This document shows, piece after piece, positions 25,332 to 33,012 of a stretch of DNA of 64,000 nt; the stretch's first letter is position 1, and each line of letters starts with the position of its first letter. A model generated the notes under the pieces. The model did no database searches and was not told where the DNA came from. It was given only the letters and a program-made list of their open reading frames with translations. A program made the translations under genes and the position numbers. The DNA is from Hymenobacter aquaticus (GTDB taxonomy: Bacteria; Bacteroidota; Bacteroidia; Cytophagales; Hymenobacteraceae): assembly GCF_004765605.1 (NCBI RefSeq), contig NZ_SRLC01000001.1, positions 1,488,001 through 1,552,000 of the forward strand, written 5' to 3'.

Positions 25332-25787
25332 ATGCGTATTTCACTTTTCCTCGACCGACTACACATCCAGGTCCGGCAGAACAGGCTGCTGCGGAATTTT
25401 ACCGTCTTCACTCGCATAGTGCTGGCCCTTGGTTTTATTCCGGCGGGCCTGGTCAAAATAACTGGGGAGCGGTTCACTGATTTGGCAGTTTGTCATCCGA
25501 TGGGCCATTATCTGTATGCTTTTTACCGAACCGGTTTTTATTACACGTTCGTGGGCGTGATGCAGGTGCTTGCGGCCGTTTTGTTATTAATTCCGCGCAC
25601 GGCTACGCTCGGAGCGATAATTTATTTTCCCATCATTTTAAATATCTACGTCCTAACCGTATCCGTGCGCTTCGTCGGCTCCTGGGTAACGGCACCCCTG
25701 ATGGTTTTGGCGAATATCTACCTACTGTGCTGGGACTACGATAAATTAAAATTCATTCTCCCATTTCGTCATCCGGCCAGCGCATAA
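25332..25787 (+). CDS. DoxX-like integral membrane protein
   Basis: Protein of 151 residues with four hydrophobic segments (FTVFTRIVLALGFIPAGLVKI, FYYTFVGVMQVLAAVLLLI, LGAIIYFPIILNIYVLTV, APLMVLANIYLLCWDY). The first helix ending GFIPAGLVKITG, the short polar loop and the second helix GVMQVLAAVLLLIPRTATLGA follow the DoxX/DoxD family. Function is not known; family members are linked to oxidative stress or lipid head-group chemistry in some bacteria. Codon use is richer in A/T than the surrounding genes. ATG 25332 is the first with good context; the open frame upstream is not protein-like. Confidence 0.75.
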   Translation: MRISLFLDRLHIQVRQNRLLRNFTVFTRIVLALGFIPAGLVKITGERFTDLAVCHPMGHYLYAFYRTGFYYTFVGVMQVLAAVLLLIPRTATLGAIIYFPIILNIYVLTVSVRFVGSWVTAPLMVLANIYLLCWDYDKLKFILPFRHPASA

Positions 25788-25838
25788 AGCAAGTAATACA
25801 TTATCTGTCAACACAATAATACCCGATACACAAGAATT

Positions 25839-26069
25839 ATGAAATCTTTACTATCCCTCGGAATTGCAGCCCTGCTTTTTATGAGCGCCTGCGAAATAAT
25901 GCCGCAAAACTCCTTGCGTAGTAGCCGGCAGCAATGCAAGGACAGCAGTAAAGCTCAGGCCTGCTACAATTTCTGCAACTGTATTCACAATAACTGCCAG
26001 TCGCTCGACAGTTGTTTAGCGGCTTACAATTCAGCACCGAAACCTACTAGCCACATTCCCGCGAAGTAA
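25839..26069 (+). CDS. Small Cys-rich lipoprotein
   Basis: Protein of 76 residues. The signal sequence MKSLLSLGIAALLFMSAC fits a lipobox, with Cys18 lipidated. The mature part has six more Cys in CKDSSKAQACYNFCNCIHNNCQSLDSCLAAYNS, probably a disulfide-linked helical hairpin. I do not recognise the family. It is 51 bases after the DoxX-like gene and is similarly A/T-rich, so the two may be co-transcribed. Confidence 0.65.
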   Translation: MKSLLSLGIAALLFMSACEIMPQNSLRSSRQQCKDSSKAQACYNFCNCIHNNCQSLDSCLAAYNSAPKPTSHIPAK

Positions 26070-26170
26070 TTCGAACACCAATTACTTTTAAACTTTCCCG
26101 ACAACAAGCATCCAGCACAGATTACACAAAATCTTTTACAATGAAACTTAACTCATAAACCTTAACAACA

Positions 26171-26470
26171 ATGACCACCACTTCGAACCCTGCAGGAATT
26201 ATTCTCAATGCCGCTGGCTGGCTATTCGGCGTAGTCGCAATGGCAATTGGTATAATAAACATGTTCTGGGGCAATGACCCCGGCTTTGGCGTATTTATCT
26301 TTCTGCTTGCTTTCCTGTTTCTTCCTCCTGTCAACGCGTTTCTAAAAAAGACAACTGGGTTTGCCATTCCCCAAATTGCGAAATGGCTGCTGGGCTTTTT
26401 TATTCTGTGGGCATCATTAGGCGTCGGGGAGCTGTTCGACAAAATACACCTGATGCTGGCCAGCCTGTAG
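26171..26470 (+). CDS. Small membrane protein of unknown function
   Basis: Protein of 99 residues with three hydrophobic stretches: IILNAAGWLFGVVAMAIGIINMF, GFGVFIFLLAFLFLPPVNAF and IAKWLLGFFILWASLGVGELF. No known family is recognised. Third gene of the lower-GC block between ackA and pta; ends 97 bases from the convergent pta stop. Confidence 0.65.
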   Translation: MTTTSNPAGIILNAAGWLFGVVAMAIGIINMFWGNDPGFGVFIFLLAFLFLPPVNAFLKKTTGFAIPQIAKWLLGFFILWASLGVGELFDKIHLMLASL

Positions 26471-26567
26471 CCCAGCCGGTCTACTCGTCGTCGCTGCCCG
26501 CCTTTTTCACTAGCTGGCAGATTCGGGGCCAGTAAGGCCGACGACGAGCTGATGGCCGGGTGCTTTT

Positions 26568-28661
26568 TTATGCCTGCTGACTCTGGATAGCGGTAATAAC
26601 CACCGTATTGAACACGTCGTCGACGGTGCAGCCCCGGCTCAGGTCGTTTACCGGCTTGTTGAGGCCCTGTAGTACCGGGCCGATGGCCAGGGCGCCGGTT
26701 TCGCGCTGTACGGCTTTGTAGGTGTTGTTGCCGGTGTTCAGATCCGGGAAGATCAGCACGCTGGCTTGCCCGGCCACTTCCGAGTCGGGCAGCTTCTGGC
26801 GGCCCACCAAAGGGTCCACGGCAGCATCGTACTGAATCGGGCCCTCCACTTTCAGATCGGGCCGCTTGTGGCGCACCAGCTCGGTGGCCTGCCGCACCTT
26901 ATCGACATCAGCCCCCGCGCCCGAAGTGCCCGATGAGTAGGACAGCATGGCAATGCGGGGCTCGATGCCAAAGGCCCAGCTGCTTTCGGCCGAGGAAATG
27001 GCAATTTCGGCCAACTGCTCGGCCGTCGGGTTGGGGTTCACGGCGCAGTCGCCGAATACGGCCACCCGGTCGGGCAGGCACATGAAGAACACCGACGACA
27101 CCACCGACACGCCCGGCTTGGTTTTGATGAACTGCAGGGCCGGCCGAATGGTGTGCTGGGTGGTGTGCACTGCCCCCGACACCATGCCGTCGGCGTGGCC
27201 CTTGTACACCATCATCGAGCCGAAGTACGACACGTCGCGCAGCAGGTCGCGGGCCATGTCCTCGTTCACGCCCTTGTCGCGGCGCAGCTCATAAAACGTC
27301 TGCACGTAGTCGGCATAGTACTCCGAGTGCACCGGGTCGATAAGGCGCAGGTGGTCGGTGGGCAGGTTCAGGCCCAGGCGCTTGGCCGAGGCCAGCACCA
27401 TGCCCGGGTCGCCAAGAATGGTCAGATCCACGATGCCCTGGTGCAGCAGCAGGGCGGCAGCCTTCAGAATCCGGTCGTCGTTGCCCTCGGGCAGCACAAT
27501 GTGGCGGCGCTGGCGCTTGGCCCACTGCAGCAGCCGGTACTGAAACATGTGGGGCGTAATGCCCTCGGGCTGGAAGCTGACCAGCTTTTCCTCCAGGGCC
27601 CGCACTGCCACGTACCGCTCGAAGGTGCTGATGGCCAACTGGATTTTCTTGGGGTTGTCGGGGCTGATGCGGGAGCGGATGGCGCTAACGCGGGTGGTGG
27701 TTTCGAACGTGCCGGTGGGCACGGCCAGAATGGGCACCACGCTGGGCAGGCCCTCGAGCAGCCGGATGATGGGCGCGTCGGGCTCGGAGCCGGCCGTGAG
27801 CACAATGCCGGCCACCCGCGGGTAGCTGGCCGACATATTGGCTTGCAGGGCACAGATAATAATGTCGCCCCGGTCGCCGGGCGTCACGATCAGCACGTTG
27901 TCTTTGAGGTAGTTCAGGAAGTTGGGCACCTGCATAGCCCCGATGACGTAGTTGTCGACCTGGTTGCCGAGGCCGGCTTCGCCGAAGAGCAGCTTGCCGC
28001 CCAGCCCGGCCTGAATTTCGCGCATGGTGGGGTGCAGCAGGTCGGCATCTTCGGGAATCACGCTCAGCAGCACTTCCGCCGGCAGCTGGGTGCGCAGCAG
28101 CTCCCGCACGTCGTCGGCCTGGGGCGCCGGAATCCGGTTGGCCACCACCATCAGCACCGGCACCTCGCGGGCCTCGAAGCTGCGCAGCAGCGTCAGCACC
28201 GCGCTAACGACCTGGGCCGTGCTCTTATCGGCCCCCGACACCACCAGCAGCACCGGCACGCCCAGGTTTTTGGCAATGGACACATTGGCGTCGAACTCGA
28301 AGGCCGTGCCGGGCCCCAGAAAGTCGCTGCCCTCCACCACGGTAAAGTCGTAGTGGTCTTCCCACTGCTTGAACTTGTGGATGACGGCGTCAATCAGGTC
28401 GCCCTGGGCATCGGCTTCCAGCAGGCGCAGAGCCTCGGGGCGGGTGAAGGCGTAGGTGTCAGCGTAGTTCAGGGGCAGCCGGAAGTGGCTGAGCACCGTG
28501 TCGATGTGCGGGTCGCGCTGCTGGGTGGGGTCGTAGTCGATGATGGGCTTGAAGTAACCCACTTTGCGGGCCTGGCCCAGGAGCATGTTCACTAACCCCA
28601 ACGACACCAGGGACTTGCCGCTGTAAGGCTCGGCGGTGGCAATAAAAACGGCTTTCGTCAT
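26568..28661 (-). CDS. pta: Phosphate acetyltransferase, long form
   Basis: Enzyme of 697 residues exchanging CoA for phosphate on acetyl-CoA. The N-terminal P-loop ATPase-like domain (KAVFIATAEPYSGKSLVSLGL, VEGSDFLG) and the central DRTGG domain (VLIVTPGDRGDIIICAL) precede the catalytic PTA domain (IVLPEGNDDRILKAA, MVSGAVHTTQHTIRPALQFIKTKPG, MLSYSSGTSGAGADVDKVR, LIFPDLNTGNNTYKAVQR). This is the three-domain arrangement of E. coli Pta. With ackA it forms the acetate-overflow/ATP pathway. The start at 28661 gives MTKAVFIATAEP, as in the family. Confidence 0.96.
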   Translation of the reverse strand: MTKAVFIATAEPYSGKSLVSLGLVNMLLGQARKVGYFKPIIDYDPTQQRDPHIDTVLSHFRLPLNYADTYAFTRPEALRLLEADAQGDLIDAVIHKFKQWEDHYDFTVVEGSDFLGPGTAFEFDANVSIAKNLGVPVLLVVSGADKSTAQVVSAVLTLLRSFEAREVPVLMVVANRIPAPQADDVRELLRTQLPAEVLLSVIPEDADLLHPTMREIQAGLGGKLLFGEAGLGNQVDNYVIGAMQVPNFLNYLKDNVLIVTPGDRGDIIICALQANMSASYPRVAGIVLTAGSEPDAPIIRLLEGLPSVVPILAVPTGTFETTTRVSAIRSRISPDNPKKIQLAISTFERYVAVRALEEKLVSFQPEGITPHMFQYRLLQWAKRQRRHIVLPEGNDDRILKAAALLLHQGIVDLTILGDPGMVLASAKRLGLNLPTDHLRLIDPVHSEYYADYVQTFYELRRDKGVNEDMARDLLRDVSYFGSMMVYKGHADGMVSGAVHTTQHTIRPALQFIKTKPGVSVVSSVFFMCLPDRVAVFGDCAVNPNPTAEQLAEIAISSAESSWAFGIEPRIAMLSYSSGTSGAGADVDKVRQATELVRHKRPDLKVEGPIQYDAAVDPLVGRQKLPDSEVAGQASVLIFPDLNTGNNTYKAVQRETGALAIGPVLQGLNKPVNDLSRGCTVDDVFNTVVITAIQSQQA

Positions 28662-28724
28662 GCGTATCCTAACGTAGGGAAGGTGGCAGGTGTTGGCGGC
28701 CCCGGTTTGGCGCCGGGCCGCGGG

Positions 28725-30407
28725 CTACTTGCCCGGGGCCCGGCGGGTTGCTGGTTTGCGGGGAGCGTTCCGGGGCGCCGCGTTTTTCGGGGCGGGCGTT
28801 TTCCGGACCGCGCGTTTTTTCACCGGCGCCTTTTTCACCGGCGCGGCTTTGCTCACCTTGGCCGGGGCCGCCAGGGAGGCCGCCGTCGGCTCCGGGCCGT
28901 ATTTCACTTCGGCCGAGTTTTTCTCCTGGCTCACAAACAAGTCGAACTCCACGCGGCGGTTCTTGGCGCGGCCGGCTTCGGTGGCGTTGCTGGCCAGCGG
29001 GTGGCGCGGACCGTAGCCGCGCAACTCAATCCGGTTTTCGGCCACGCTCTTGCCCAGCAGGTAGGCGCGGGCGGCGGCGGCCCGCTCCCTGGACAAGGCC
29101 AGGTTGAAGGCGGCCGGGCCTTTGCTATCCGAGTGCCCGGCAATGCTCAGCGAATAATCCGGGTACTCGGCCAGAATGGGCACCAGCGCGTCGAGCGTGG
29201 GGTACGAAGACGGCAGCAGCGTGGCGCGGTTCAGCTCGAAGCGGATGGAGCGGGTGGCGGCCTGCAGGCGCTGCCGAATGTCCTGCTTCAGCTCGGGGCA
29301 GCCCCCGTTGGCGGCGGGCCCGGCGCTGTTGGGGCACCGGTCTTCCGCGTTGGGCACTCCGTCGCCGTCGGTATCGGGGTTGGGCGCGTCGGCGGGCTTG
29401 GCGGGCGCGGTATCGTCGGGCACCGGGCAGCCGATGAAGTCGACGCTGACGCCGGGGGCCGTGTCGGGGCACTTGTCTTCCTGGTCGGGAATGCCGTCGG
29501 CATCGGCGTCGGGGCAGCCGCTGAGCTCGGCCTTGCCGGCCACGTCGGGGCAGGTGTCTTCGGCATCTATTACCCCGTCACTGTCTTTGTCGGGGCAGCC
29601 GCGGGCCTCGGGCGAGCCGGGCTCGGTGGCGCAGGCATCCAGGTAGTCGGGCACCAGGTCCTGGTCACCGTCGAGGGGGCAGCCCCGCTCGTCTACTGCC
29701 ACGCCGGCCGGGGTGTTGGGACACTTGTCGAGGCGGTCGGGCACGTCGTCCTCGTCGGCGTCGGGGGCCTGGCCCAGGTTAAAGGTCAGCCCCGCGCTGT
29801 GCTGCAAAAACCGGTCGGCCCACTGGGGCGTGTCCTGCTCCTGGGTGCCGTCGAGGTTGGCGTGCAGGGGCAGATGCTGGCCGGTTTGCACGAACAGGCT
29901 CACGCCCGGCCCCAGCCGGAAGCTGATGCCGGCGGCCCCGAACACGTCCACGTAGCCCTGGTCCTGGTCGAGGCGGCGGCCTTCAAACTGGCCGGCCTTG
30001 TTGGTGTACATCCAGCCCGAGGCCGCCAGCAGGTAAGGCTGCATGCGGGCTTCTTCCTTGAGAGCCCAGCCGTTATTGAGCCGAAACTTCAGGCCCAGGT
30101 TGGCGCTGAACACCGTGGTGGTAAAATACGTGTCGGTGTTACGGCGGCCGGTCAGCTCCCCGTAGAGGAACTGCGTGCTCAGATCCAGGCCCCGGAACAG
30201 GTACTGGTTGATGGTAAGCGTGGGCGCCAGGCGGGTGTTGTCCCATTTCCAGTAGTCGGAGCCGAAGTCGCCCTGGTACTGCAGGCCGCTGGCGGCCAGG
30301 CCGATACCGGTGCGACGCTCGGCCGTCTGGGCCACGGCGCCCCTACTAAGCGCCAGCAAGGCAACAAGCGGGAGCAACGACTGATACTTGCGTAGAATAT
30401 GCTTCAT
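28725..30407 (-). CDS. OmpA-family outer-membrane protein with thrombospondin type-3-like repeats and a basic tail
   Basis: Protein of 560 residues. A signal peptide (MKHILRKYQSLLPLVALLALSRGAVAQ) leads into a ~190-residue beta-barrel-like region (LGLKFRLNNGWALKEE, AAGISFRLGPGVSLFVQTGQ). Next come calcium-binding thrombospondin type-3-like repeats (DADEDDVPDRLDKCPNTPAG and five or more further DxDxDGxxD units), then an OmpA domain (IRFELNRATLLPSSYPTLDAL, IAGHSDSKG, NRIELRGYG, NRRVEFDLF) that binds peptidoglycan. After this, unusually, there is a ~60-residue tail rich in Lys/Ala/Pro/Arg. ATG 30407 is chosen; the TTG three codons upstream is less likely. Confidence 0.9.
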   Translation of the reverse strand: MKHILRKYQSLLPLVALLALSRGAVAQTAERRTGIGLAASGLQYQGDFGSDYWKWDNTRLAPTLTINQYLFRGLDLSTQFLYGELTGRRNTDTYFTTTVFSANLGLKFRLNNGWALKEEARMQPYLLAASGWMYTNKAGQFEGRRLDQDQGYVDVFGAAGISFRLGPGVSLFVQTGQHLPLHANLDGTQEQDTPQWADRFLQHSAGLTFNLGQAPDADEDDVPDRLDKCPNTPAGVAVDERGCPLDGDQDLVPDYLDACATEPGSPEARGCPDKDSDGVIDAEDTCPDVAGKAELSGCPDADADGIPDQEDKCPDTAPGVSVDFIGCPVPDDTAPAKPADAPNPDTDGDGVPNAEDRCPNSAGPAANGGCPELKQDIRQRLQAATRSIRFELNRATLLPSSYPTLDALVPILAEYPDYSLSIAGHSDSKGPAAFNLALSRERAAAARAYLLGKSVAENRIELRGYGPRHPLASNATEAGRAKNRRVEFDLFVSQEKNSAEVKYGPEPTAASLAAPAKVSKAAPVKKAPVKKRAVRKTPAPKNAAPRNAPRKPATRRAPGK

Positions 30408-30457
30408 CAGGGGCAAAAAAAGCGCCGCCGGGCCCGGACCCGCAGCGGCAGTACGAC

Positions 30458-30487
30458 TATACCTGCCTGGGGCGGCAGGCAGGTATA
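30458..30487. promoter_or_regulatory. Palindrome in the divergent intergenic region
   Basis: TATACCTGCC (30458-30467) and GGCAGGTATA (30478-30487) form a perfect 10-base inverted repeat with a 10-base spacer, between the divergent OmpA-like and T9SS genes. Half-site spacing is about two helical turns, as for a dimeric regulator. A role as terminator is unlikely since no T run follows. Confidence 0.4.
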
Positions 30488-30671
30488 ATAATACGCGGAT
30501 TATGCCGGAGCCGATGCATAGGCCGCCCGAATTTCCTTTTCGGCGCCAGGCCGACGCAACCTTGCCGCCGCCGTTGTGCTCTGCTTTTTGCCTACTTTGC
30601 CCGGCTATTGCTAGTATCTGCCGGCCTCCTCCGGGCCGAACCGTCTTTTTACCTTCTTTTTATCCCGCCTC

Positions 30672-32294
30672 ATGGCTTCATTTTTACCGCGCTTCACGGC
30701 AAGCGCCCTCGTGCTTCTCGGAATTATCGGCGGGCAGCAGGCCGCGGCCCAGGCGCCGGCCAAGCAGTGGGACAAGCGCTACGGCGGCAGCGCCTACGAT
30801 GGCCTCTACGCCCTGCACCAAACCACCGACGGGGGCTACCTGCTGGCCGGCTCCTCCGAATCGCCCATCAGCGGCGTAAAAAGCCAAGCCAAACGCGGCT
30901 ACTGGGTGGTCAGAACCGACGCCAACGGCAATAAGCTCTGGGACAAAACCTTCGGCGGAACCTCCGTGGCCACGCTGTGCAGCGTGCGGCCCACCGCCGA
31001 CGGGGGCTACCTGCTCGGCGGCACGTCGCGGGCGGGCTTGGAAGAGGACAAGACCCAGCCCAACCGGGGCGGCGACGACTACTGGGTGGTCAAAATCGAC
31101 GCCAACGGCACCAAGCTCTGGGACAAAACCTTCGGGGGCACCGATACCGACGTGCTCCAGGATCTGCAGCCCACCGCCGACGGCGGCGCCGTGCTCGGCG
31201 GCTATTCCTCGTCGGGCGTGACGGGCGACAAAAGCCAGCCCAACTACGGCGCCGGCTCCGATTTCTGGGTTATCCGCCTCGATGCCAACGGCAACAAGCT
31301 CTGGGACAAAACCCTGGGCACGACCGAACCCGAACCCCAGAAGGTGGCGCTGTGTCTCACCCCCGACGGCGGCATCCTGCTGGGCACCTCGTCGGCGGCG
31401 GGCATCAACGGCGACAAAACCCAGAGCCGGAAGGGCGGCTCTGACTACTGGCTGATCCGCCTCGACGCCAACGGCACCAAGCTCTGGGACCGAACCATCG
31501 GCGGCACCGGCGAGGACTACCTCTATGCCCTGGCGCCCACCAACGAGGGCGGCTTCATTCTGGGGGGCCACTCCTCTTCCCGTGCCGGGGCCGACAAAAC
31601 CCAGCCCAGCCGGGGTGATGCCGACTACTGGCTGGTGAAGGTAGACGCCCTGGGCCAGTTCCAGTGGGACAGCAGCCTGGGCGGGCCAAACAGCGACTTT
31701 CTGTTCAGCGTGCAGCAAACCACGGACGGGGGCTACTTCGCGGCGGGCCACTCCTACTCGGGCCAGGGCGGCGACAAGTCGCAGGCCCTGCGCGGCATCA
31801 ACGACTACTGGGTGGCGAAGCTCAACCCCGAAGGCGCGAAGCAGTGGGAAGCCAGCTACGGCGGCAGCGACTACGACTTCCTGAGCCAGGCCCGGCAAAC
31901 CGCCGACGGCGGCTACCTGCTCGGCGGGCAGTCCCACTCGAGCCAGGGCGGCGACGTGACGCAGGCCACCTACGGCGCGGCTGATTTCTGGGTCGTGAAA
32001 ATCGGCGGTACTGCCACGGCTACTACGGCCCCCAAAACGGCGGGCCTGCTGCACGCCTACCCCAACCCCGCCGGCCGCCAGGTGCGCCTGCCCCTGCCCG
32101 CCGACGCCCCGCGCGCCGGCCTGCGCCTGAGGCTGCTCGACGCCCAGGGCCGCACAGTAGCTACCCAGCCTGTAACCGCCACCGCAGCGGCCGAGGTACC
32201 CGTGACGCTGGGCCAACCGGCCGCCGGCCTCTACCTGCTGCGCCTGGAAGGACCCAACGGCTACCTAGCTACCCAGCCCCTGCTGGTAGAATAA
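30672..32294 (+). CDS. T9SS cargo protein made of ~57-residue repeats, with type-A sorting domain
   Basis: Secreted protein of 540 residues. A signal peptide ends near GGQQAAAQ. About seven repeats follow, each with the pattern DGGYLLGG-x-S, GDKSQ-x4-G-x2-DYWVVK-x-DANGNKLWDKTFGG. Such repeats form beta-propeller-like folds in delta-60/PQQ-type proteins, so a seven-bladed propeller is plausible. The last ~75 residues (LLHAYPNPAGRQVRLPLP...GRTVATQ...AAGLYLLRLEG) are a T9SS type-A sorting domain. No catalytic residues are recognised. ATG 30672 begins the signal peptide. Confidence 0.87.
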   Translation: MASFLPRFTASALVLLGIIGGQQAAAQAPAKQWDKRYGGSAYDGLYALHQTTDGGYLLAGSSESPISGVKSQAKRGYWVVRTDANGNKLWDKTFGGTSVATLCSVRPTADGGYLLGGTSRAGLEEDKTQPNRGGDDYWVVKIDANGTKLWDKTFGGTDTDVLQDLQPTADGGAVLGGYSSSGVTGDKSQPNYGAGSDFWVIRLDANGNKLWDKTLGTTEPEPQKVALCLTPDGGILLGTSSAAGINGDKTQSRKGGSDYWLIRLDANGTKLWDRTIGGTGEDYLYALAPTNEGGFILGGHSSSRAGADKTQPSRGDADYWLVKVDALGQFQWDSSLGGPNSDFLFSVQQTTDGGYFAAGHSYSGQGGDKSQALRGINDYWVAKLNPEGAKQWEASYGGSDYDFLSQARQTADGGYLLGGQSHSSQGGDVTQATYGAADFWVVKIGGTATATTAPKTAGLLHAYPNPAGRQVRLPLPADAPRAGLRLRLLDAQGRTVATQPVTATAAAEVPVTLGQPAAGLYLLRLEGPNGYLATQPLLVE

Positions 32295-32312
32295 GCCAAC
32301 GTTGCGCCTAGA

Positions 32313-32437
32313 GCGGTTTCGGAGTCGTTGTACCGTGGTGCCGTAGCGCGAACTTTGTAGTTCGCGTACCAGAACGATCCATGTGGCGCGCGGTACACGA
32401 ACTACAAAGTTCGCGCTACGGCACACTCACTTCGAAA
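32313..32437. repeat. Nested inverted-repeat element, family 4
   Basis: A 26-base arm (32339-32364) recurs perfectly inverted at 32398-32423. Each arm contains its own hairpin, GCGAACT-TTGT-AGTTCGC. Outer flanks (GCGGTTTCG at 32313; CGAAACCGC at 32429) also pair. It takes up a third of the 382-base gap before ybaB. A further hairpin (ACCGGGTGCC 32460-32469 / GGCACCCGGT 32491-32500) follows and may be a terminator. The rest of the gap holds nothing recognised. Confidence 0.85.
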
Positions 32438-32676
32438 CCGCACTAAGCAGGCAACATGAACCGGGTGCCACCGCGCAGCAAGCGTTGGGCGGCACCCGGT
32501 CTGGTTGTGGGGGCTTTGTGTAAATTGCCGCCGTATTCCGGTTTCGGAATGCGCCGCGGCTTCCGGCTGTAACGCCCGGCCGCTACTCTTGCCCGAAAGC
32601 CCCAGAACGGCTTTGCCAGGGCATTTTAGTTGAAACTCCACCCTTCCAGCACCCTGGAAATAAAGAATCAGAGCGT

Positions 32677-33012
32677 ATGTTTGACATGATGGGCATGATG
32701 GGCAAAGTGAAAGAGCTTCAGGAGAAAATGAAGCAGGCCCAGCACGAGCTGCAGTACCTGACCGTCACGGCCGAATCGGGGGGCGGACTGGTGAAGGCTA
32801 CGGCCAACGGGCACCGCCAGCTGCTCAAGCTCGACATCGACGAATCGTTGCTCACGCCCCAGGACCGCGACATGCTGGCCGACTTAGTGGTAGCCGCCGT
32901 GAACAAGGCCCTGGCCGAAGTGGGCGACAAAGCCAAGGAGGAGCTCAAAAGCAAAACCTCGGGCCTGATGCCCAACCTGCCCGGCCTCGATTTGAGCAAC
33001 TTTGGCCTCTAA
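32677..33012 (+). CDS. YbaB/EbfC nucleoid-associated protein
   Basis: DNA-binding protein of 111 residues, forming dimers that bind DNA without strong sequence preference. MFDMMGMMGKVKELQEKMKQAQHELQ is the typical N-terminal helix, followed by the beta core VTAESGGGLVKATANGHRQLLKLDID and the helix PQDRDMLADLVVAAVNKAL. In many bacteria ybaB is next to dnaX/recR; here it is instead followed, with 11 bases of overlap, by a glycosyltransferase gene. Confidence 0.93.
   Translation: MFDMMGMMGKVKELQEKMKQAQHELQYLTVTAESGGGLVKATANGHRQLLKLDIDESLLTPQDRDMLADLVVAAVNKALAEVGDKAKEELKSKTSGLMPNLPGLDLSNFGL

Noticed and set aside
26484-26549. Possible hairpin between the small membrane gene and pta
   Set aside because: Ten-base arms (CTCGTCGTCG / CGACGACGAG) are about 45 bases apart with no T run; too weak to call a terminator.
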